Shown: positions 8,007 through 18,845 of the stretch, one piece after another | How positions within the stretch are numbered: position 1 is the first letter of the stretch | Layout of the letters: each line of letters starts with the position of its first letter | Assembly (NCBI RefSeq): GCF_021560175.1 | Contig: NZ_CP091110.1 | Location: 4,652,501 to 4,716,500, forward strand | Reading direction: 5' to 3' | Length of the DNA stretch: 64,000 bases | Source of the DNA: Neobacillus drentensis | GTDB taxonomy: Bacteria > Bacillota > Bacilli > Bacillales > Cytobacillaceae | Notes under the pieces: model-generated | Told to the model about the DNA's origin: nothing | What the model saw: the letters and a program-made list of their open reading frames with translations, nothing else | Database searches by the model: none | Position numbers and translations under genes: made by a program

Positions 8007-9755
8007 ATGTCAAAAAAATTCACACTATTTCTCTTCTCTATTATTCTCATTTTCGGTACCTTCCTGCCGCAAGGAAAAGGCATGGCCTCTAGTGGAACTG
8101 TAACCATTTCGACTGATACGGTTAATGTTCGCAGCGGCCCAGGATTAAGTTACCCTCTCACTTTCATCGTAAAAAGAGGCGAAAAATATTCGATTGTAAA
8201 AGAGACTGGAGATTGGATTGAAATCAAACTAGCACTAGGCCAAACAGGCTGGATCGTTAATTGGCTGGTCACAAAGGATAACGAAACCAACTCTGAACAG
8301 GCTTCCACGTCAACAGGAAAGAAAATGGCCAAAGCCAACACTGACCAATTAAGAATTCGTTCTGGTCCTGGGACAAGTTTCCCGATTGTCGGCTTTATCA
8401 ATCAAGGACAAGAAGTAACCATCCTTGATCAAAATGAAAACTGGTATAAAATCACCTCGTCCTTTGGCGAAGGATGGGTAATCCGAGAATTTTTAGATAT
8501 CCAAACCGGTAACAGTCCCTCTGCTTCATCTAGCAATCCCAAGATGGGTACAGTCACCGCAGATACTATAAACATCCGAACGGAAGCGTCTGCATCGAGT
8601 CCTATTATTGGTAAACTAACATATGGTACGAACGTCACCATTATTTCCAAACAAAATAGCTGGCTGGAAATTAGTTATTCAAGTCTAAAAGGCTGGGTAA
8701 AGGCTGAATTTATTGAAACACAATCTGGGACCTCTAAAGACACACCGAAGAACACTTCAACTGGGGAGTACGGTACCGTAACAGCCGAAAGCCTTAGTGT
8801 CCGTTCAGACTCTTCATTAAATGCGGCCATTATTGGCAGTGTTGCAAAGGGTCAGCAATTTGCTATTTTAGAAGAAAATAATAATTGGGCAAAAATAGAG
8901 TATGAGTCTGGCAGTTACGGATGGGTCTCCGGATGGTATCTGGAGAAAACAACCGCTTCCACTCCTGCCAAGCAGTCATTAAAGGATAGCAAAGTGACCA
9001 TCTTACATAACGGAACAAATATTAGACAAGAAGCAAAGGTCCAATCGAATGTGGTCGCTCTTGCTAACGAAGGAGATTCTTTTATAGTAAAAAGGATCGT
9101 CAACGATTGGTATGAGATCAAGTTAAAGAACGGTCGTACTGGGTTCGTCGCCGGCTGGATTGCTTCAATGAATGGGTCCAATACACAGATTCAAAAGAGC
9201 GGCGCCGAAAGCTATCTAAAAAACAAAACGATTGTCCTCGACCCTGGTCATGGCGGAGGGGATAATGGGACTACCGGTGCAAATGGAACGCTTGAGAAGG
9301 AACTAACATTAAGAACCGCACGGCTTTTGTACGATAAACTAAGAGCTGCCGGAGCTAATGTCACCTTGACAAGAAGCAGTGATTCCTTTATTACGCTGCC
9401 ATCAAGGGTAAATGCGGCCACTGCCAATGATGCCGATGCCTTTATCAGCCTGCATTACGACAGCAGTTTAGATCGAAGTGTGCGGGGAATGACAGGATAT
9501 TATTATTATAACGATCAAGAAGGATTGGCGGATTCGCTCTATACCTCAACAGTTGCTCAAACAAAATTGGAGGGGCGCGGGGTAAGATTTGGTGATTTCC
9601 ATGTCATCCGGGAAAACAGTCAAAAAGCTGCTCTAATTGAACTGGGATATTTAAGCGACCCACAAGAGGAAATTACTCTTAACTCTGGAGTATTTCAAGA
9701 AAACGCCGCCTCAGGGCTTTATGAAGGCTTAGCGAGGTATTTTAAAAATAATTAA
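8007..9755 (+). CDS. yrvJ: N-acetylmuramoyl-L-alanine amidase with five SH3b domains (YrvJ-like)
   Basis: Exported peptidoglycan amidase, 582 aa. A signal peptide covers about 1-28 (hydrophobic LFLFSIILIFGTFL). Five bacterial SH3 (SH3_3) repeats with VNVRSGPG-type and GW motifs span roughly 30-85, 105-160, 175-230, 250-310 and 325-385, then an Amidase_3 domain from about 405. The zinc and catalytic residues of the family are visible: His in VLDPGHGGGDNG, Glu in EKELTL, His in ISLHYDSS, Glu in LIELGYLS. ATG 8007 follows AAAGGAGG by 6 bases; a TTG two codons upstream is too close to that site. It is monocistronic between a divergent small gene and a bidirectional terminator. Confidence 0.93.
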   Translation: MSKKFTLFLFSIILIFGTFLPQGKGMASSGTVTISTDTVNVRSGPGLSYPLTFIVKRGEKYSIVKETGDWIEIKLALGQTGWIVNWLVTKDNETNSEQASTSTGKKMAKANTDQLRIRSGPGTSFPIVGFINQGQEVTILDQNENWYKITSSFGEGWVIREFLDIQTGNSPSASSSNPKMGTVTADTINIRTEASASSPIIGKLTYGTNVTIISKQNSWLEISYSSLKGWVKAEFIETQSGTSKDTPKNTSTGEYGTVTAESLSVRSDSSLNAAIIGSVAKGQQFAILEENNNWAKIEYESGSYGWVSGWYLEKTTASTPAKQSLKDSKVTILHNGTNIRQEAKVQSNVVALANEGDSFIVKRIVNDWYEIKLKNGRTGFVAGWIASMNGSNTQIQKSGAESYLKNKTIVLDPGHGGGDNGTTGANGTLEKELTLRTARLLYDKLRAAGANVTLTRSSDSFITLPSRVNAATANDADAFISLHYDSSLDRSVRGMTGYYYYNDQEGLADSLYTSTVAQTKLEGRGVRFGDFHVIRENSQKAALIELGYLSDPQEEITLNSGVFQENAASGLYEGLARYFKNN

Positions 9756-9756
9756 A

Positions 9757-9794
9757 CAAAAAGCTCTGGAAGATGACTCTTCCAGAGCTTTTTT
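9757..9794. terminator. Bidirectional terminator after the amidase
   Basis: AAAAAGCTCTGGAAGA, short loop, TCTTCCAGAGCTTTTTT: a 12-14 bp stem flanked by A and T runs. It serves the plus-strand amidase gene. Confidence 0.9.
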
Positions 9795-9811
9795 GCGGTT
9801 GGCTGGCTCAA

Positions 9812-9842
9812 CAAAAAAAGCCCGGCAAGAATGCCAAGGCAG
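9812..9842 (-). terminator. Probable terminator of relA-dtd
   Basis: Minus strand GCCTTGGCAT, short loop, TGCCGGGC, then seven Ts. The stem has a small mismatch but sits right at the dtd stop. Confidence 0.6.
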
Positions 9843-9843
9843 C

Positions 9844-10284
9844 CTACTTACTTTCTACAATCAACGTAACAGGTCCATCATTGATTAATTCTACATCCAT
9901 CATGGCGCCAAACACACCCGTTTCAACCGTAATCCCTTTGTCCCGAAGCATCTGATTAAAGGCTTCATATAAGACCACTGCCTGTTCGGGCCTTGCCGCG
10001 TCCATGAAGTTTGGCCGCCGCCCTTTCCGGCAGTCACCATAAAGGGTGAACTGAGAAACCGAGAGAATTTCACCGCCCACATCCAATAACGAAAGATTCA
10101 TTTTTCCCTCACGATCATCAAAAATTCGAAGGTTCGCAATTTTATCCGCTAAATAGAGGGCATCTTCTTCTTTATCCTCATGTGTCACCCCAACCAGAAG
10201 GACAAAGCCTTGCTTAATCCTCCCGGTTATTTCACCATCGACAGTAACCTTGGCTTTCTTGCTGCGCTGCACTACTATTCTCAT
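9844..10284 (-). CDS. dtd: D-aminoacyl-tRNA deacylase
   Basis: DTD removes D-amino acids (and Gly) mischarged on tRNAs, 146 aa, the standard length. The two signature motifs are present: [17 protein letters not shown] (about 77-93) and the Gly-cisPro motif NDGPVTL (about 136-142). It starts 12 bp after relA, with which it forms an operon as in B. subtilis (yrvI). Confidence 0.95.
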   Translation of the reverse strand: MRIVVQRSKKAKVTVDGEITGRIKQGFVLLVGVTHEDKEEDALYLADKIANLRIFDDREGKMNLSLLDVGGEILSVSQFTLYGDCRKGRRPNFMDAARPEQAVVLYEAFNQMLRDKGITVETGVFGAMMDVELINDGPVTLIVESK

Positions 10285-10296
10285 GCTAGAAACTCC

Positions 10297-12492
10297 TTAA
10301 TTCATAATCCGGCGAACTGAATAAATGTCCGGGATTTGCTTAATGCGCTCCACAACCTTTTGGAGGTGGCTGACATTATGAATGGCAATTGACATAATAA
10401 TCGTTGCCATTTTATTACGGTCCGACTTCCCGCTAACAGCTGAAATATTGGTCTTCGTCTCACTAACCGCCTGGAGAACCTCATTAAGCAGCCCCTGTCG
10501 GTCATAACCACTGATTTCAATATCAACGTTATACTCTTTACGATCGTTTAAGGAAGATTCCCACTCAACCGGAATTAATCTAGATTGAGCATCGTTCGAA
10601 TCAATATTTGGGCAATCAGAACGGTGAACAGATACTCCGCGTCCTTTTGTGATAAAACCGACAATCTCATCCCCCGGAACAGGATTACAGCATTTGGATA
10701 ACCGGATTAATAGGTTATCAATCCCTTGCACACGTACACCTGATTCCCGCTTTTTCGTCGACGGAAAGGCTTTTAAATCGGTAATCGCATTCGCAATGGT
10801 TGCTGATTGTTCTTTATCCCGCTTTTTCCGCCACTTCTCGGTTAAACGGTTGGCCACCTGCAAGGCGGTAACACCGTTATAGCCGACAGCGGCATACATA
10901 TCTTCTTCATTGGAAAAATTAAACTTTTCTGCAACCTTTTTAAGATTATCCGGTGTTAAAATTTCTTTTATATCGAATTCCATTGTGCGGATTTCTTTTT
11001 CAACCAGTTCTTTGCCTTTAATGACATTCTCATCACGGCGCTGCTTCTTAAAGAACGCTCGAATCTTGTTCTTGGCTTGTGATGTTTGAGCGAGCTTTAA
11101 CCAATCCTGGCTTGGTCCGTACGAATGTTTTGAAGTGAGAATCTCAATAATATCGCCAGTCTTCAATTTATAATCGAGTGTGACCATTTTTCCATTCACT
11201 TTGGCACCTATCGTCTTATTGCCAATTTCGGAGTGAATCCGATAGGCAAAATCAATCGGAACAGAGCCAGAAGGCAATTCGATCACGTCACCCTTTGGTG
11301 TAAAAATAAATACCATATCGGAAAACAAGTCAATTTTTAATGACTCCATAAACTCTTCGGCATTGGCGGTATCATTCTGGAACTCAAGAATTTCCCTAAA
11401 CCAGGTAAGCTTTTGTTCAAAGGTGGAGCTGTCGCTAATTGTTTTACCTTCTTTATAGGCCCAGTGGGCAGCAACCCCGAATTCCGCAATTTGGTGCATC
11501 TCGTACGTACGAATTTGCACTTCAAGCGGATCTCCCTTTGGCCCAATAACCGTTGTATGCAATGATTGATACATATTGGGCTTTGGCATTGCGATATAGT
11601 CCTTGAAACGCCCTGGCATTGGCTTCCAGCAAGTGTGAATAATGCCAAGAACGGCATAACAATCCTTAATACTATTGACTACAATCCGTACAGCCAGCAA
11701 ATCATAAATTTCACTGAATTGTTTATTTTGCAGGGCCATTTTACGATAGATGCTGTAAATATGCTTTGGGCGTCCTGAAAGCTCAGCTTTAATCGATACT
11801 TCATTTAAGCGGCTCTTCACTTCATCGACGACATCATCCAAATATTGCTCGCGTTCGGCCCGTTTCTTCTTCATTAAGTTCACAATCCGGTAATACTGCT
11901 GTGGATTTAAGTATCTTAATGCGGTATCTTCCAACTCCCATTTAATCTTAGAAATACCTAGACGATGAGCTAAAGGTGCAAAAATTTCAAGTGTCTCATT
12001 TGAAATCCGACGCTGCTTCTCTACAGGAAGATGCTTAAGTGTCCGCATATTATGCAAGCGGTCAGCAAGTTTAATCAGAATCACGCGGATGTCTTGTGCC
12101 ATTGCTACAAACATCTTCCGGTGGTTCTCGGCCTGCTGCTCCTCATGAGACTTGTATTTTATTTTCCCTAACTTTGTAACCCCATCAACAAGCATTGCCA
12201 CTTCGCTGTTAAAAGCCTCTGTAATATCCCCTAAGGTTACATTGGTGTCTTCTACAACGTCATGGAGAAAACCAGCCGCCACCGTTGCCGGGTCCATTTC
12301 AAGGTCCGCTAAAATACCGGCAACCTGAATCGGATGGATAATATAGGGCTCTCCCGATTTTCTATATTGTTCACGATGGGCATGTTTCGCATACTCATAA
12401 GCCTTTTTGACTAATTCAACATGCTCATCATTTAAATATTTTCTAGTCTTGTCGATGACTTGGTCGGCCGTTAACACTTGATCGTTCGCCAT
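10297..12492 (-). CDS. relA: Bifunctional (p)ppGpp synthetase/hydrolase Rel
   Basis: Long RelA/SpoT homologue making and degrading (p)ppGpp in the stringent response, 731 aa. Order: HD hydrolase domain (about 25-180, with [10 protein letters not shown] and RLHNMRTL intact, so hydrolysis is expected), synthetase domain (about 235-350, with [11 protein letters not shown]), TGS (about 390-450, with [13 protein letters not shown]), helical and zinc-finger-like region ([13 protein letters not shown]), C-terminal ACT (about 655-731). ATG 12492 follows AAAGGTG. It has its own promoter about 130 bp upstream. Confidence 0.97.
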   Translation of the reverse strand: MANDQVLTADQVIDKTRKYLNDEHVELVKKAYEYAKHAHREQYRKSGEPYIIHPIQVAGILADLEMDPATVAAGFLHDVVEDTNVTLGDITEAFNSEVAMLVDGVTKLGKIKYKSHEEQQAENHRKMFVAMAQDIRVILIKLADRLHNMRTLKHLPVEKQRRISNETLEIFAPLAHRLGISKIKWELEDTALRYLNPQQYYRIVNLMKKKRAEREQYLDDVVDEVKSRLNEVSIKAELSGRPKHIYSIYRKMALQNKQFSEIYDLLAVRIVVNSIKDCYAVLGIIHTCWKPMPGRFKDYIAMPKPNMYQSLHTTVIGPKGDPLEVQIRTYEMHQIAEFGVAAHWAYKEGKTISDSSTFEQKLTWFREILEFQNDTANAEEFMESLKIDLFSDMVFIFTPKGDVIELPSGSVPIDFAYRIHSEIGNKTIGAKVNGKMVTLDYKLKTGDIIEILTSKHSYGPSQDWLKLAQTSQAKNKIRAFFKKQRRDENVIKGKELVEKEIRTMEFDIKEILTPDNLKKVAEKFNFSNEEDMYAAVGYNGVTALQVANRLTEKWRKKRDKEQSATIANAITDLKAFPSTKKRESGVRVQGIDNLLIRLSKCCNPVPGDEIVGFITKGRGVSVHRSDCPNIDSNDAQSRLIPVEWESSLNDRKEYNVDIEISGYDRQGLLNEVLQAVSETKTNISAVSGKSDRNKMATIIMSIAIHNVSHLQKVVERIKQIPDIYSVRRIMN

Positions 12493-12626
12493 GAAATCAC
12501 CTTTATTTTCATCTCATTTTTTATATCAACGTATTTTGTAAGTCCACCTGATGGTCTGAACAAAATATCTATCTATTTGAATGCTTTTCTAAAAAAAATT
12601 GTTACTAAATTAGAATGATTGTTACC

Positions 12627-12655
12627 ATTATCGAAAAAATTTGCGGAATTGTAAA
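12627..12655 (-). promoter_or_regulatory. Candidate sigma-A promoter of relA-dtd
   Basis: Minus strand -35 TTTACA (12655-12650), 17-bp spacer, -10 GATAAT (12632-12627). The rest of the 12493-12794 gap is AT-rich with no ORF; the apt terminator lies at its far end. Confidence 0.6.
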
Positions 12656-12757
12656 GGGATTGGGCTGTTTTTTTACTAAAATACGCTAATTTTGTCGCTT
12701 TTGTTGTTTTTGTGACGCCCAATACAAGGTAAAAAGCCCACCTTTTTCATTATATAA

Positions 12758-12785
12758 AGAGAGCACTCGTATCCTGAGTGCCCTC
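12758..12785 (-). terminator. Probable terminator of recJ-apt
   Basis: Minus strand GGGCACTC, 7-base loop, GAGTGCTC, followed by a T-rich stretch TCTTTATAT; starts about 10 bases after the apt stop. Confidence 0.6.
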
Positions 12786-12794
12786 ATGCCTTCA

Positions 12795-13307
12795 TTAATA
12801 GTGCATCAATGTTAGAACATCGTAGCCGTCTAATTTATTACGGCCTTCTAAATAGCTTAATTCCACTAGAAAAGCGATTCCGGCTACCACACCGCCAAGT
12901 TCTTCTACCAATTGAATCGTTGCTTCGATCGTACCGCCTGTTGCCAGCAAGTCATCGGTAATTAACACTCGTTGACCAGGTCGGATTGCATCTTTGTGGA
13001 TGGTTAAAACATCCTTACCATACTCCAATCCGTAGCTTACCTTAATGGTTTCTCGTGGCAGCTTACCTTCTTTGCGGACTGGGGCAAAGCCTACTCCTAA
13101 CGAATAGGCAACCGGGCAGCCAATAATAAAGCCACGTGCTTCCGGTCCAACGATAATATCGATTTGCTTCTCTTTTGCATATTCAACAATTTGGTCTGTT
13201 GCGTATTTATAGGCTTCACCATTATTCATTAAAGGGGTGATGTCTTTAAATTTAATCCCCGGTTTTGGCCAATCGGGTACGATTGTGATAAATTCTCTTA
13301 AATCCAT
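12795..13307 (-). CDS. apt: Adenine phosphoribosyltransferase
   Basis: Purine salvage enzyme making AMP from adenine and PRPP, 170 aa, standard length. The PRPP-binding motif [13 protein letters not shown] is near residues 118-130, with [11 protein letters not shown] upstream. Its start overlaps the end of recJ by 10 bp, so translation is probably coupled. Located next to relA, as in B. subtilis. Confidence 0.96.
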   Translation of the reverse strand: MDLREFITIVPDWPKPGIKFKDITPLMNNGEAYKYATDQIVEYAKEKQIDIIVGPEARGFIIGCPVAYSLGVGFAPVRKEGKLPRETIKVSYGLEYGKDVLTIHKDAIRPGQRVLITDDLLATGGTIEATIQLVEELGGVVAGIAFLVELSYLEGRNKLDGYDVLTLMHY

Positions 13308-15673
13308 TCTTTAATTGCCTCCTCAGATTCAACCGATCCTTGAATGACTTGATCGAACCAGCCTTTTAATTCTTGAAAGGAGGAAAACAATAATTCTCTT
13401 TCAAGAGCATACTGGGCCTGTTTTGTTTGATAAGTTTGGGAATCAGTCAGGTCACGCTTTGGCGCGCCCGTATTTAAAGTGATAAATCCATTGTTTATTG
13501 TAACAAAATCTAGTTCAGAAAACACCTTTGACATAAATTTAATCGTTTCCTGCGACCAGCCGCGATGTTTCGCTATGGTTTCACCATGAAGCTTCAAGTC
13601 GATTGGGCCTTTTTTTAGCAGAAAGGCATAGAACCATTTGAAGTGGTCGCGGGTTGGCAGAGTGGAAAAATAATCGCTTGCTTCTTTATAAAAATAAGTA
13701 TAAATCCTTGCAGGCTCTTTTCCAGATACTAATTCTTTTACATGATCCTTGGTTGGCGGGAAATCAACTAAAGCAATATTGGCTCCTAATCCATCAAAGG
13801 ATTTGGCATCTTCAATAGTTTGAATAAGGATCGTCTCAGACCGCAACTCTGGGTTTATTTTTTCAAGGTGCTCTTGATTAAAAATAATAATTTTCCTGTT
13901 TTCAGCAGGTACAATCGTTTGGAAGTGATCCGCTCGTTTTTGTCCGCGCAAATCAAATAATTGCCACGAATGGACAGCCATATCGTGAATAAAGATTTGT
14001 GGTTTACGATTATTATTCCATTCATTAATAGATAATTCTCCAATTAATGAAATTTTTGAGACAGGAGAAATTTGGTCAGCAAGCGCACCTAAACCAAACC
14101 CTACACCATCAAGGGTGGAGCCTTCTTCATTTACTAAGACCTTTAAATGATTTTGTCCACTGCCAATCTTTCTCATACTCGTAATCGCCACATTATCGAT
14201 TAACACTTTTGGCTTCGGGTTATCCATGCCAAACGGGGCGAGCAAACTTAGTTCATCTAAGGAAGATAAACTGATATCTTGAAGATGTAACTTCTCATCA
14301 AGCTGCGTTAATGGGATTAAATGTTCATCTGTCAGCTGCTCGTCAGCGAGGCGGTTAAGGCGCTCACGGAGTTCAGCAACGTCTTCAAGTTTTAATGTCA
14401 TCCCAGCTGCCATCGGATGTCCGCCAAAATGGGGCAGAAGTTCTCTGCATGTCGATAAATTTTTAAATAAATCATATCCGAGAATACTTCTTGCCGAACC
14501 CTTAGCGACACCTTTGTCCGGGTCAAAATTTAGCACGATGGTTGGCCGATAGAACTTTTCGACAAGTCTTGAAGCCACAATTCCAATAACACCGGGATTC
14601 CAGCCTTCTTTCCCAATCACCAATACTTTATTGGTCTCAATCGGGTAGTTTTTTTCAACCTCAGCGATTGCTTCGGCCGTAATGGTGTTGACGATCTCCT
14701 GCCTTGTTTTGTTTAACGCATCCATTTCTTCAGCTAGACTTTGAGCTTCCTCCGGGTCTTCTGTTAATAACAAATGAACGGCTAAATCTGCATCTTCGAG
14801 CCTGCCGACCGCATTAATTCGTGGTGCAATGGTAAACCCAATCGTTTCTTCATTAATTGCCTTAAGGTCAACCCCAGCAACTTTTAAAATAGCTCGGAGG
14901 CCAATATTTTGGGTTACTCTCAGTTTTTCAAGACCTTTTTTGGCGATCAGGCGGTTTTCGCCTTTCAACGACACTAAGTCAGCAATTGTTCCGATGACGG
15001 CAATTTCAAATAAATGATCGGGAACTTCCCCATATAAGGCATGGGCCAGTTTAAAAGCGACACCGACTCCAGCCAGTTCGCGAAATGGATAAGTGCTATC
15101 AGGCAGTTTGGGATGAATGATGGCGAGTGCCTCTGGTAAAACCGGTCCAGGTTCATGGTGATCGGTAATAATTAAGTCCAGGCCAAGTTCTTTTGCAACA
15201 GCTGCCTCATGCACAGCCGCTATTCCTGTATCTACAGTGATAATCAATTTAATACCATTTTCCGCCGCTTGACGGAAAGCAGATTCATTTGGTCCATATC
15301 CTTCTCTAAAACGATTAGGGATATAAAATTGGACATTTGCCCCTAAATCGCGAAGTGTAATCATTAACACCGAGGTGCTGCTTACTCCATCGGCATCGTA
15401 ATCCCCAAAAATAAGAATAGGTTCTTGTTTATCAATCGCCTCTTTAATTCGTTCAACCGCTGTTTCCATTCCTATAAGTAAATATGGATCATGAAACCCA
15501 TCTTTTCCAAATAAAAAATACCGAGCAGAATCTACGGTATCCAGTCCACGGTTTACAAGCAGGGATGCAACCAGAGGTGTTATTTTCAATTCATTTACAA
15601 GCATTTGGGCAAGTTTATGATCAGTTTTGCGAACAATCCAGTTAGTTTTTGATTTTAACAATTGTACGTTCAC
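13298..15673 (-). CDS. recJ: Single-stranded-DNA-specific exonuclease RecJ
   Basis: 5'-3' ssDNA exonuclease of recombination and mismatch repair, 791 aa, the long Bacillus form. DHH domain motifs [15 protein letters not shown] (near 90) and ITDHHEPG (near 170), the DHHA1 motif [11 protein letters not shown] (near 420), an OB-like domain around 460-570, and a C-terminal RecJ_C region of about 200 residues typical of Bacilli. The gene precedes apt with an overlap. Confidence 0.95.
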   Translation of the reverse strand: MNVQLLKSKTNWIVRKTDHKLAQMLVNELKITPLVASLLVNRGLDTVDSARYFLFGKDGFHDPYLLIGMETAVERIKEAIDKQEPILIFGDYDADGVSSTSVLMITLRDLGANVQFYIPNRFREGYGPNESAFRQAAENGIKLIITVDTGIAAVHEAAVAKELGLDLIITDHHEPGPVLPEALAIIHPKLPDSTYPFRELAGVGVAFKLAHALYGEVPDHLFEIAVIGTIADLVSLKGENRLIAKKGLEKLRVTQNIGLRAILKVAGVDLKAINEETIGFTIAPRINAVGRLEDADLAVHLLLTEDPEEAQSLAEEMDALNKTRQEIVNTITAEAIAEVEKNYPIETNKVLVIGKEGWNPGVIGIVASRLVEKFYRPTIVLNFDPDKGVAKGSARSILGYDLFKNLSTCRELLPHFGGHPMAAGMTLKLEDVAELRERLNRLADEQLTDEHLIPLTQLDEKLHLQDISLSSLDELSLLAPFGMDNPKPKVLIDNVAITSMRKIGSGQNHLKVLVNEEGSTLDGVGFGLGALADQISPVSKISLIGELSINEWNNNRKPQIFIHDMAVHSWQLFDLRGQKRADHFQTIVPAENRKIIIFNQEHLEKINPELRSETILIQTIEDAKSFDGLGANIALVDFPPTKDHVKELVSGKEPARIYTYFYKEASDYFSTLPTRDHFKWFYAFLLKKGPIDLKLHGETIAKHRGWSQETIKFMSKVFSELDFVTINNGFITLNTGAPKRDLTDSQTYQTKQAQYALERELLFSSFQELKGWFDQVIQGSVESEEAIKEWI

Positions 15674-15725
15674 CCCTCAGACTTTCTAATTATACAGGAG
15701 CGAGGATAAGCTTTCAATCAAAAGA

Positions 15726-15752
15726 AAAAACTGCAAATGGTTTGCAGTTTTT
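15726..15752 (-). terminator. Terminator between secDF and recJ
   Basis: AAAAACTGCAAA, TGG loop, TTTGCAGTTTTT: a 12-bp stem with T runs on both strands. It can end the secDF transcript before recJ. Confidence 0.85.
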
Positions 15753-15763
15753 CTTTTAATATT

Positions 15764-15945
15764 GCTGTGTTAATCTTGAATGTTGATTTCCGCTCCAGAC
15801 GGCTTCGCTTTCCGCGGGCGTGCCGGGGAGCCTCCTCGGCGCACTTGCGCCTGTGGGGTCTCCCCTGCCCCGTACTCCCGCACGAGTCTTCGCCGCCTTC
15901 CGCTCCAATCAACATGTTAGAAAATCAACCATAACCTTTAACACA
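15764..15945. repeat. MITE-like repeat, long copy (182 bp)
   Basis: Outer inverted ends TGTGTTAA and TTAACACA, an inner inverted pair ATGTTGATT/AATCAACAT, and a GC-rich core containing the hairpin GGCGCA-CT-TGCGCC. TTCCGCTCC occurs twice directly inside the inner pair. No transposase. It shares its ends almost base for base with the shorter copy at 26922. Such GC-rich intergenic repeats are frequent in Bacillaceae genomes. The short ORFs crossing it on both strands are not credible genes. The rest of the 15674-16002 gap holds the terminator and a small hairpin (15963-15994). Confidence 0.8.
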
Positions 15946-16002
15946 AACTTTAATATAAGACTTGTCTAGCTTCGCATTCAGCAGCTAGTGGACAGCGCTT
16001 TT

Positions 16003-18267
16003 CTAAACCTGTGGCTGATCCGAATATTTTCTCTTTTCTTTAACCGTTCTAATAACACCCTTCTTTTTCAGTTCTTTACACTTCATTACATACCATAAAG
16101 AACCTGCGATAAAGATAGATGAATATACACCAACGATTAGACCGACAAATAAGGCAATTGAGAAGTTACGAATCGATGGACTTCCAAATATCATTAAGCA
16201 CGCTGTCGTTACAAGTACCGTAAGAACTGTGTTAATGGATCGGGTTAATGTTTGACGAATACTTACGTTTACCACTTCCGCAATATCTTGAACGGTTTTA
16301 AGACGCTTTTTCTTCTGCATGTTTTCACGAACCCGGTCAAACGTGACAATTGTATCGTGGTTTGAATAACCGACAATGGTCAAAATGGCCGCGATGTAGT
16401 TTAAATCTACTTCAAGTCTTGTGATACTGAAAATGGCAATCATAAAGAATGCATCATGCAGGATAGCAGCAATCGCTGCAATGGCCATATAGGCTTCAAA
16501 TCGTAAAGAAACATAAAGAATGATGATGATCGACGCCAGCAAGACGGAAATAAAGGCATTCTTCGCCAGCTCTTTTCCGATCGTTGGAGATACGGTGCTG
16601 ACATTCGGCTCAAAGCCAAATTCCTTTTTGAAATCTGCCTTTAAAGACGCAATCTCATCTTTTGTCAGAACACCAATCATTCGAACAGCACCAATTTGAT
16701 TTTTGTTTCCTGAGATGACGACATCATCAGGTTTTAAACCGCGATCAGTAAAAGCACTTTTCACTTCTTCTGCGGTTAATGGTGTTTTCGATTGTACTTC
16801 TATCCGAGTACCACTTGAAAAATCAATCCCTAAGTTCAAGCGGAAAATGGCAAGACAGATAATACCTGCAACAATGAGCGTACCTGATAAAATAAATACT
16901 TTCTTTCTCATTCCAACAAAATCAAATTTATCAAATCTGGTAGGCAGGTCGACCGTATCAACGTTATCCGTAATTTTCCTAATTTGTGAAGGATGTACGG
17001 CAAACCAGCCCGGTCTTTTATTAAAGAGACCGCTCTTCACCCATAGTCCTAACAGGAGTCTTGAACCGTAAACATTGGTCAAGAAACTCATTAGAACACT
17101 CACGATTAACATGGTCGCAAACCCTTTAACAGAACTTGTCCCATAGAAAAATAACACGCATGCTGTCAGAATGGTTGTTAAGTTGGCATCAAAAATGGCT
17201 GTAAAGGCATGTTTTTCACCAGCTTCGAACGCGGATTTAAGGCTTCTTCCTACCTTCAATTCCTCGCGAATCCGCTCATAGGTGATGATGTTGGCATCCA
17301 CGGCCATACCGATCCCGAGGATAATGGCGGCAATTCCCGGCAGCGTCAGGACCCCATTCATCCAATCGAAAATTAATAAGACCAGATAAGTAAAAATCGT
17401 TAATGTAATCGTAGCAATGAACCCTGGAAAACGATAATAGAAAATCATGAATAGGTAAATGATTGCCACACCGAGAATTCCAGCGAAAATAGTTTCATTT
17501 AATGCTTGTGCCCCAAACTTAGCCCCAACTGAAGTGGAGTATACCTCTTTCAGTTTAACTGGCAGTGAACCAGCATTTAGTAGAGAAGCCAAGGTTTGCG
17601 CTTCTTTCGTTTTAAAACTGCCGACAATCGAAACGGTATCCTGATTAAAGACTTCTTTTACAGTAGGAGCCGATAAAAACTTAGGCTTTGCTTTGGTTAC
17701 TTCCGTTTTGAAGGAATCTTTGCCTTCTTCGAAATCAAGCCAAATAACTAGATAATTGTTAGGCGCCATATTCAAAATTTCCTGAGAAACTTTGCGGAAT
17801 TTATCTGCACTTTTTAATGTTAACGAAACACTTGGTGCACCGTTTTGATCAAAGGTTTGCTTAGCTCCTCCTTGTTTCAAATCGGACCCATCCATCATTA
17901 GTTTGTCATTCGCATCACGGAAAGTTAAATTTGCCTGTGTGGACAAAATTTCCCTTGCTTTATTTTGATCTTTAACACCGGCAAGCTGCACGCGGATTCG
18001 GTTTGTACCTTCAATTTGAATACTAGGTTCACTTACCCCTAGAACGTTAATCCGCTTATCAAGAGCTTCAGCGGTGCTCGCCAAAACATTTTTGTCAATT
18101 TTTTGACCCTTTTTCGCAGGCTGAACCTCGTACAAAACCTCAAATCCACCTTGAAGGTCTAGTCCAAGCTTCATATTATTTAAGATGTTCTTTGTTGTTG
18201 CTCCTATTGTGCCTCCAATTATTAGGATCACAAGAAAGAAAGCAATAATTCTACTACGCTTTACCAT
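16003..18267 (-). CDS. secDF: Protein translocase subunit SecDF (fused)
   Basis: Proton-driven accessory of the Sec translocon that helps late steps of export, 754 aa, a natural SecD-SecF fusion as in B. subtilis. The SecD half starts with a membrane segment and KLGLDLQGGFEVLYEV, has the extracytoplasmic P1 domain (about 40-260) and six membrane segments with GIGMAVDANIITYERIREE. The SecF half begins near 450 with NLGIDFSSGTRIEVQ and ends with GYSNHDTIVTFDRVREN in its membrane bundle. Downstream of it lie a terminator and a repeat. Confidence 0.96.
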   Translation of the reverse strand: MVKRSRIIAFFLVILIIGGTIGATTKNILNNMKLGLDLQGGFEVLYEVQPAKKGQKIDKNVLASTAEALDKRINVLGVSEPSIQIEGTNRIRVQLAGVKDQNKAREILSTQANLTFRDANDKLMMDGSDLKQGGAKQTFDQNGAPSVSLTLKSADKFRKVSQEILNMAPNNYLVIWLDFEEGKDSFKTEVTKAKPKFLSAPTVKEVFNQDTVSIVGSFKTKEAQTLASLLNAGSLPVKLKEVYSTSVGAKFGAQALNETIFAGILGVAIIYLFMIFYYRFPGFIATITLTIFTYLVLLIFDWMNGVLTLPGIAAIILGIGMAVDANIITYERIREELKVGRSLKSAFEAGEKHAFTAIFDANLTTILTACVLFFYGTSSVKGFATMLIVSVLMSFLTNVYGSRLLLGLWVKSGLFNKRPGWFAVHPSQIRKITDNVDTVDLPTRFDKFDFVGMRKKVFILSGTLIVAGIICLAIFRLNLGIDFSSGTRIEVQSKTPLTAEEVKSAFTDRGLKPDDVVISGNKNQIGAVRMIGVLTKDEIASLKADFKKEFGFEPNVSTVSPTIGKELAKNAFISVLLASIIIILYVSLRFEAYMAIAAIAAILHDAFFMIAIFSITRLEVDLNYIAAILTIVGYSNHDTIVTFDRVRENMQKKKRLKTVQDIAEVVNVSIRQTLTRSINTVLTVLVTTACLMIFGSPSIRNFSIALFVGLIVGVYSSIFIAGSLWYVMKCKELKKKGVIRTVKEKRKYSDQPQV

Positions 18268-18402
18268 TATGTATTGTTCCTCCTTAGTGCTTGTGCATGT
18301 AGCACTGTACGTCTATCTCTAACAAAAATAATGAAAAAGTCACTGCTTTCATTATGAAATAACTTATAAGTGCTGTCAATTTACATAAATGAAAACAATT
18401 TC

Positions 18403-18699
18403 TTATTTTAAAAGTTCTTTAAGCTCTGCTTCATTATCAAATGAGAATTCGGAAGTTTTATAGGATTCAATTGTTACATAGTTTAGATAGTCACTTACCC
18501 TTACAGAGAGAATATCTTGGATCATTTCATAAAGCTTCATCTCATGTTTTACTTTTTTCCACTTTTTCTTTACTAAGAATTCCCAAAGACCTTGTTCTCT
18601 TACAGAATCAACGCCGAGCAGGCGAAACTCCTCCAATTTGCTCTTTAATGCCGGCTGTACTTGGGTACGAAAGTCTTCGTTTACGTGACTATTATCCAT
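18403..18699 (-). CDS. comN: ComN-like post-transcriptional regulator
   Basis: 98-aa acidic/basic helical protein of the ComN (YrzD, DUF2640-like) family, which in B. subtilis promotes comE mRNA accumulation and localises with DivIVA. The position between secDF and spoVB matches yrzD. Typical stretches are FRLLGVDSVREQGLWEFL and VSDYLNYVTIESYK. ATG 18699 follows GGGAGG by 8 bases; the upstream in-frame GTG is too close to that site. The assignment rests on sequence resemblance plus synteny. Confidence 0.82.
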   Translation of the reverse strand: MDNSHVNEDFRTQVQPALKSKLEEFRLLGVDSVREQGLWEFLVKKKWKKVKHEMKLYEMIQDILSVRVSDYLNYVTIESYKTSEFSFDNEAELKELLK

Positions 18700-18845
18700 T
18701 CTCACTGCCTCCCAGAAATCTCGTTTGCGCTTTCACTTGAATGAAATCATTTAAAAAGCTTTTACAACTTGTCATGCTTTGTCCACCCTAAGGCATATAG
18801 TTAATTGTATATGAATTCTTCTTATTTGAGAAGGTGGGAACCTAA

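Noticed and set aside
15718-15934. Short ORFs on both strands across the MITE-like element
   Set aside because: The same peptide start (AVLILNVDFRSRRLR) recurs in the short copy at 26926, so it comes from the repeat and not from a gene.
18441-18740. 99-aa ORF opposite comN
   Set aside because: Antisense shadow of a syntenic gene; no domain and no ribosome site.
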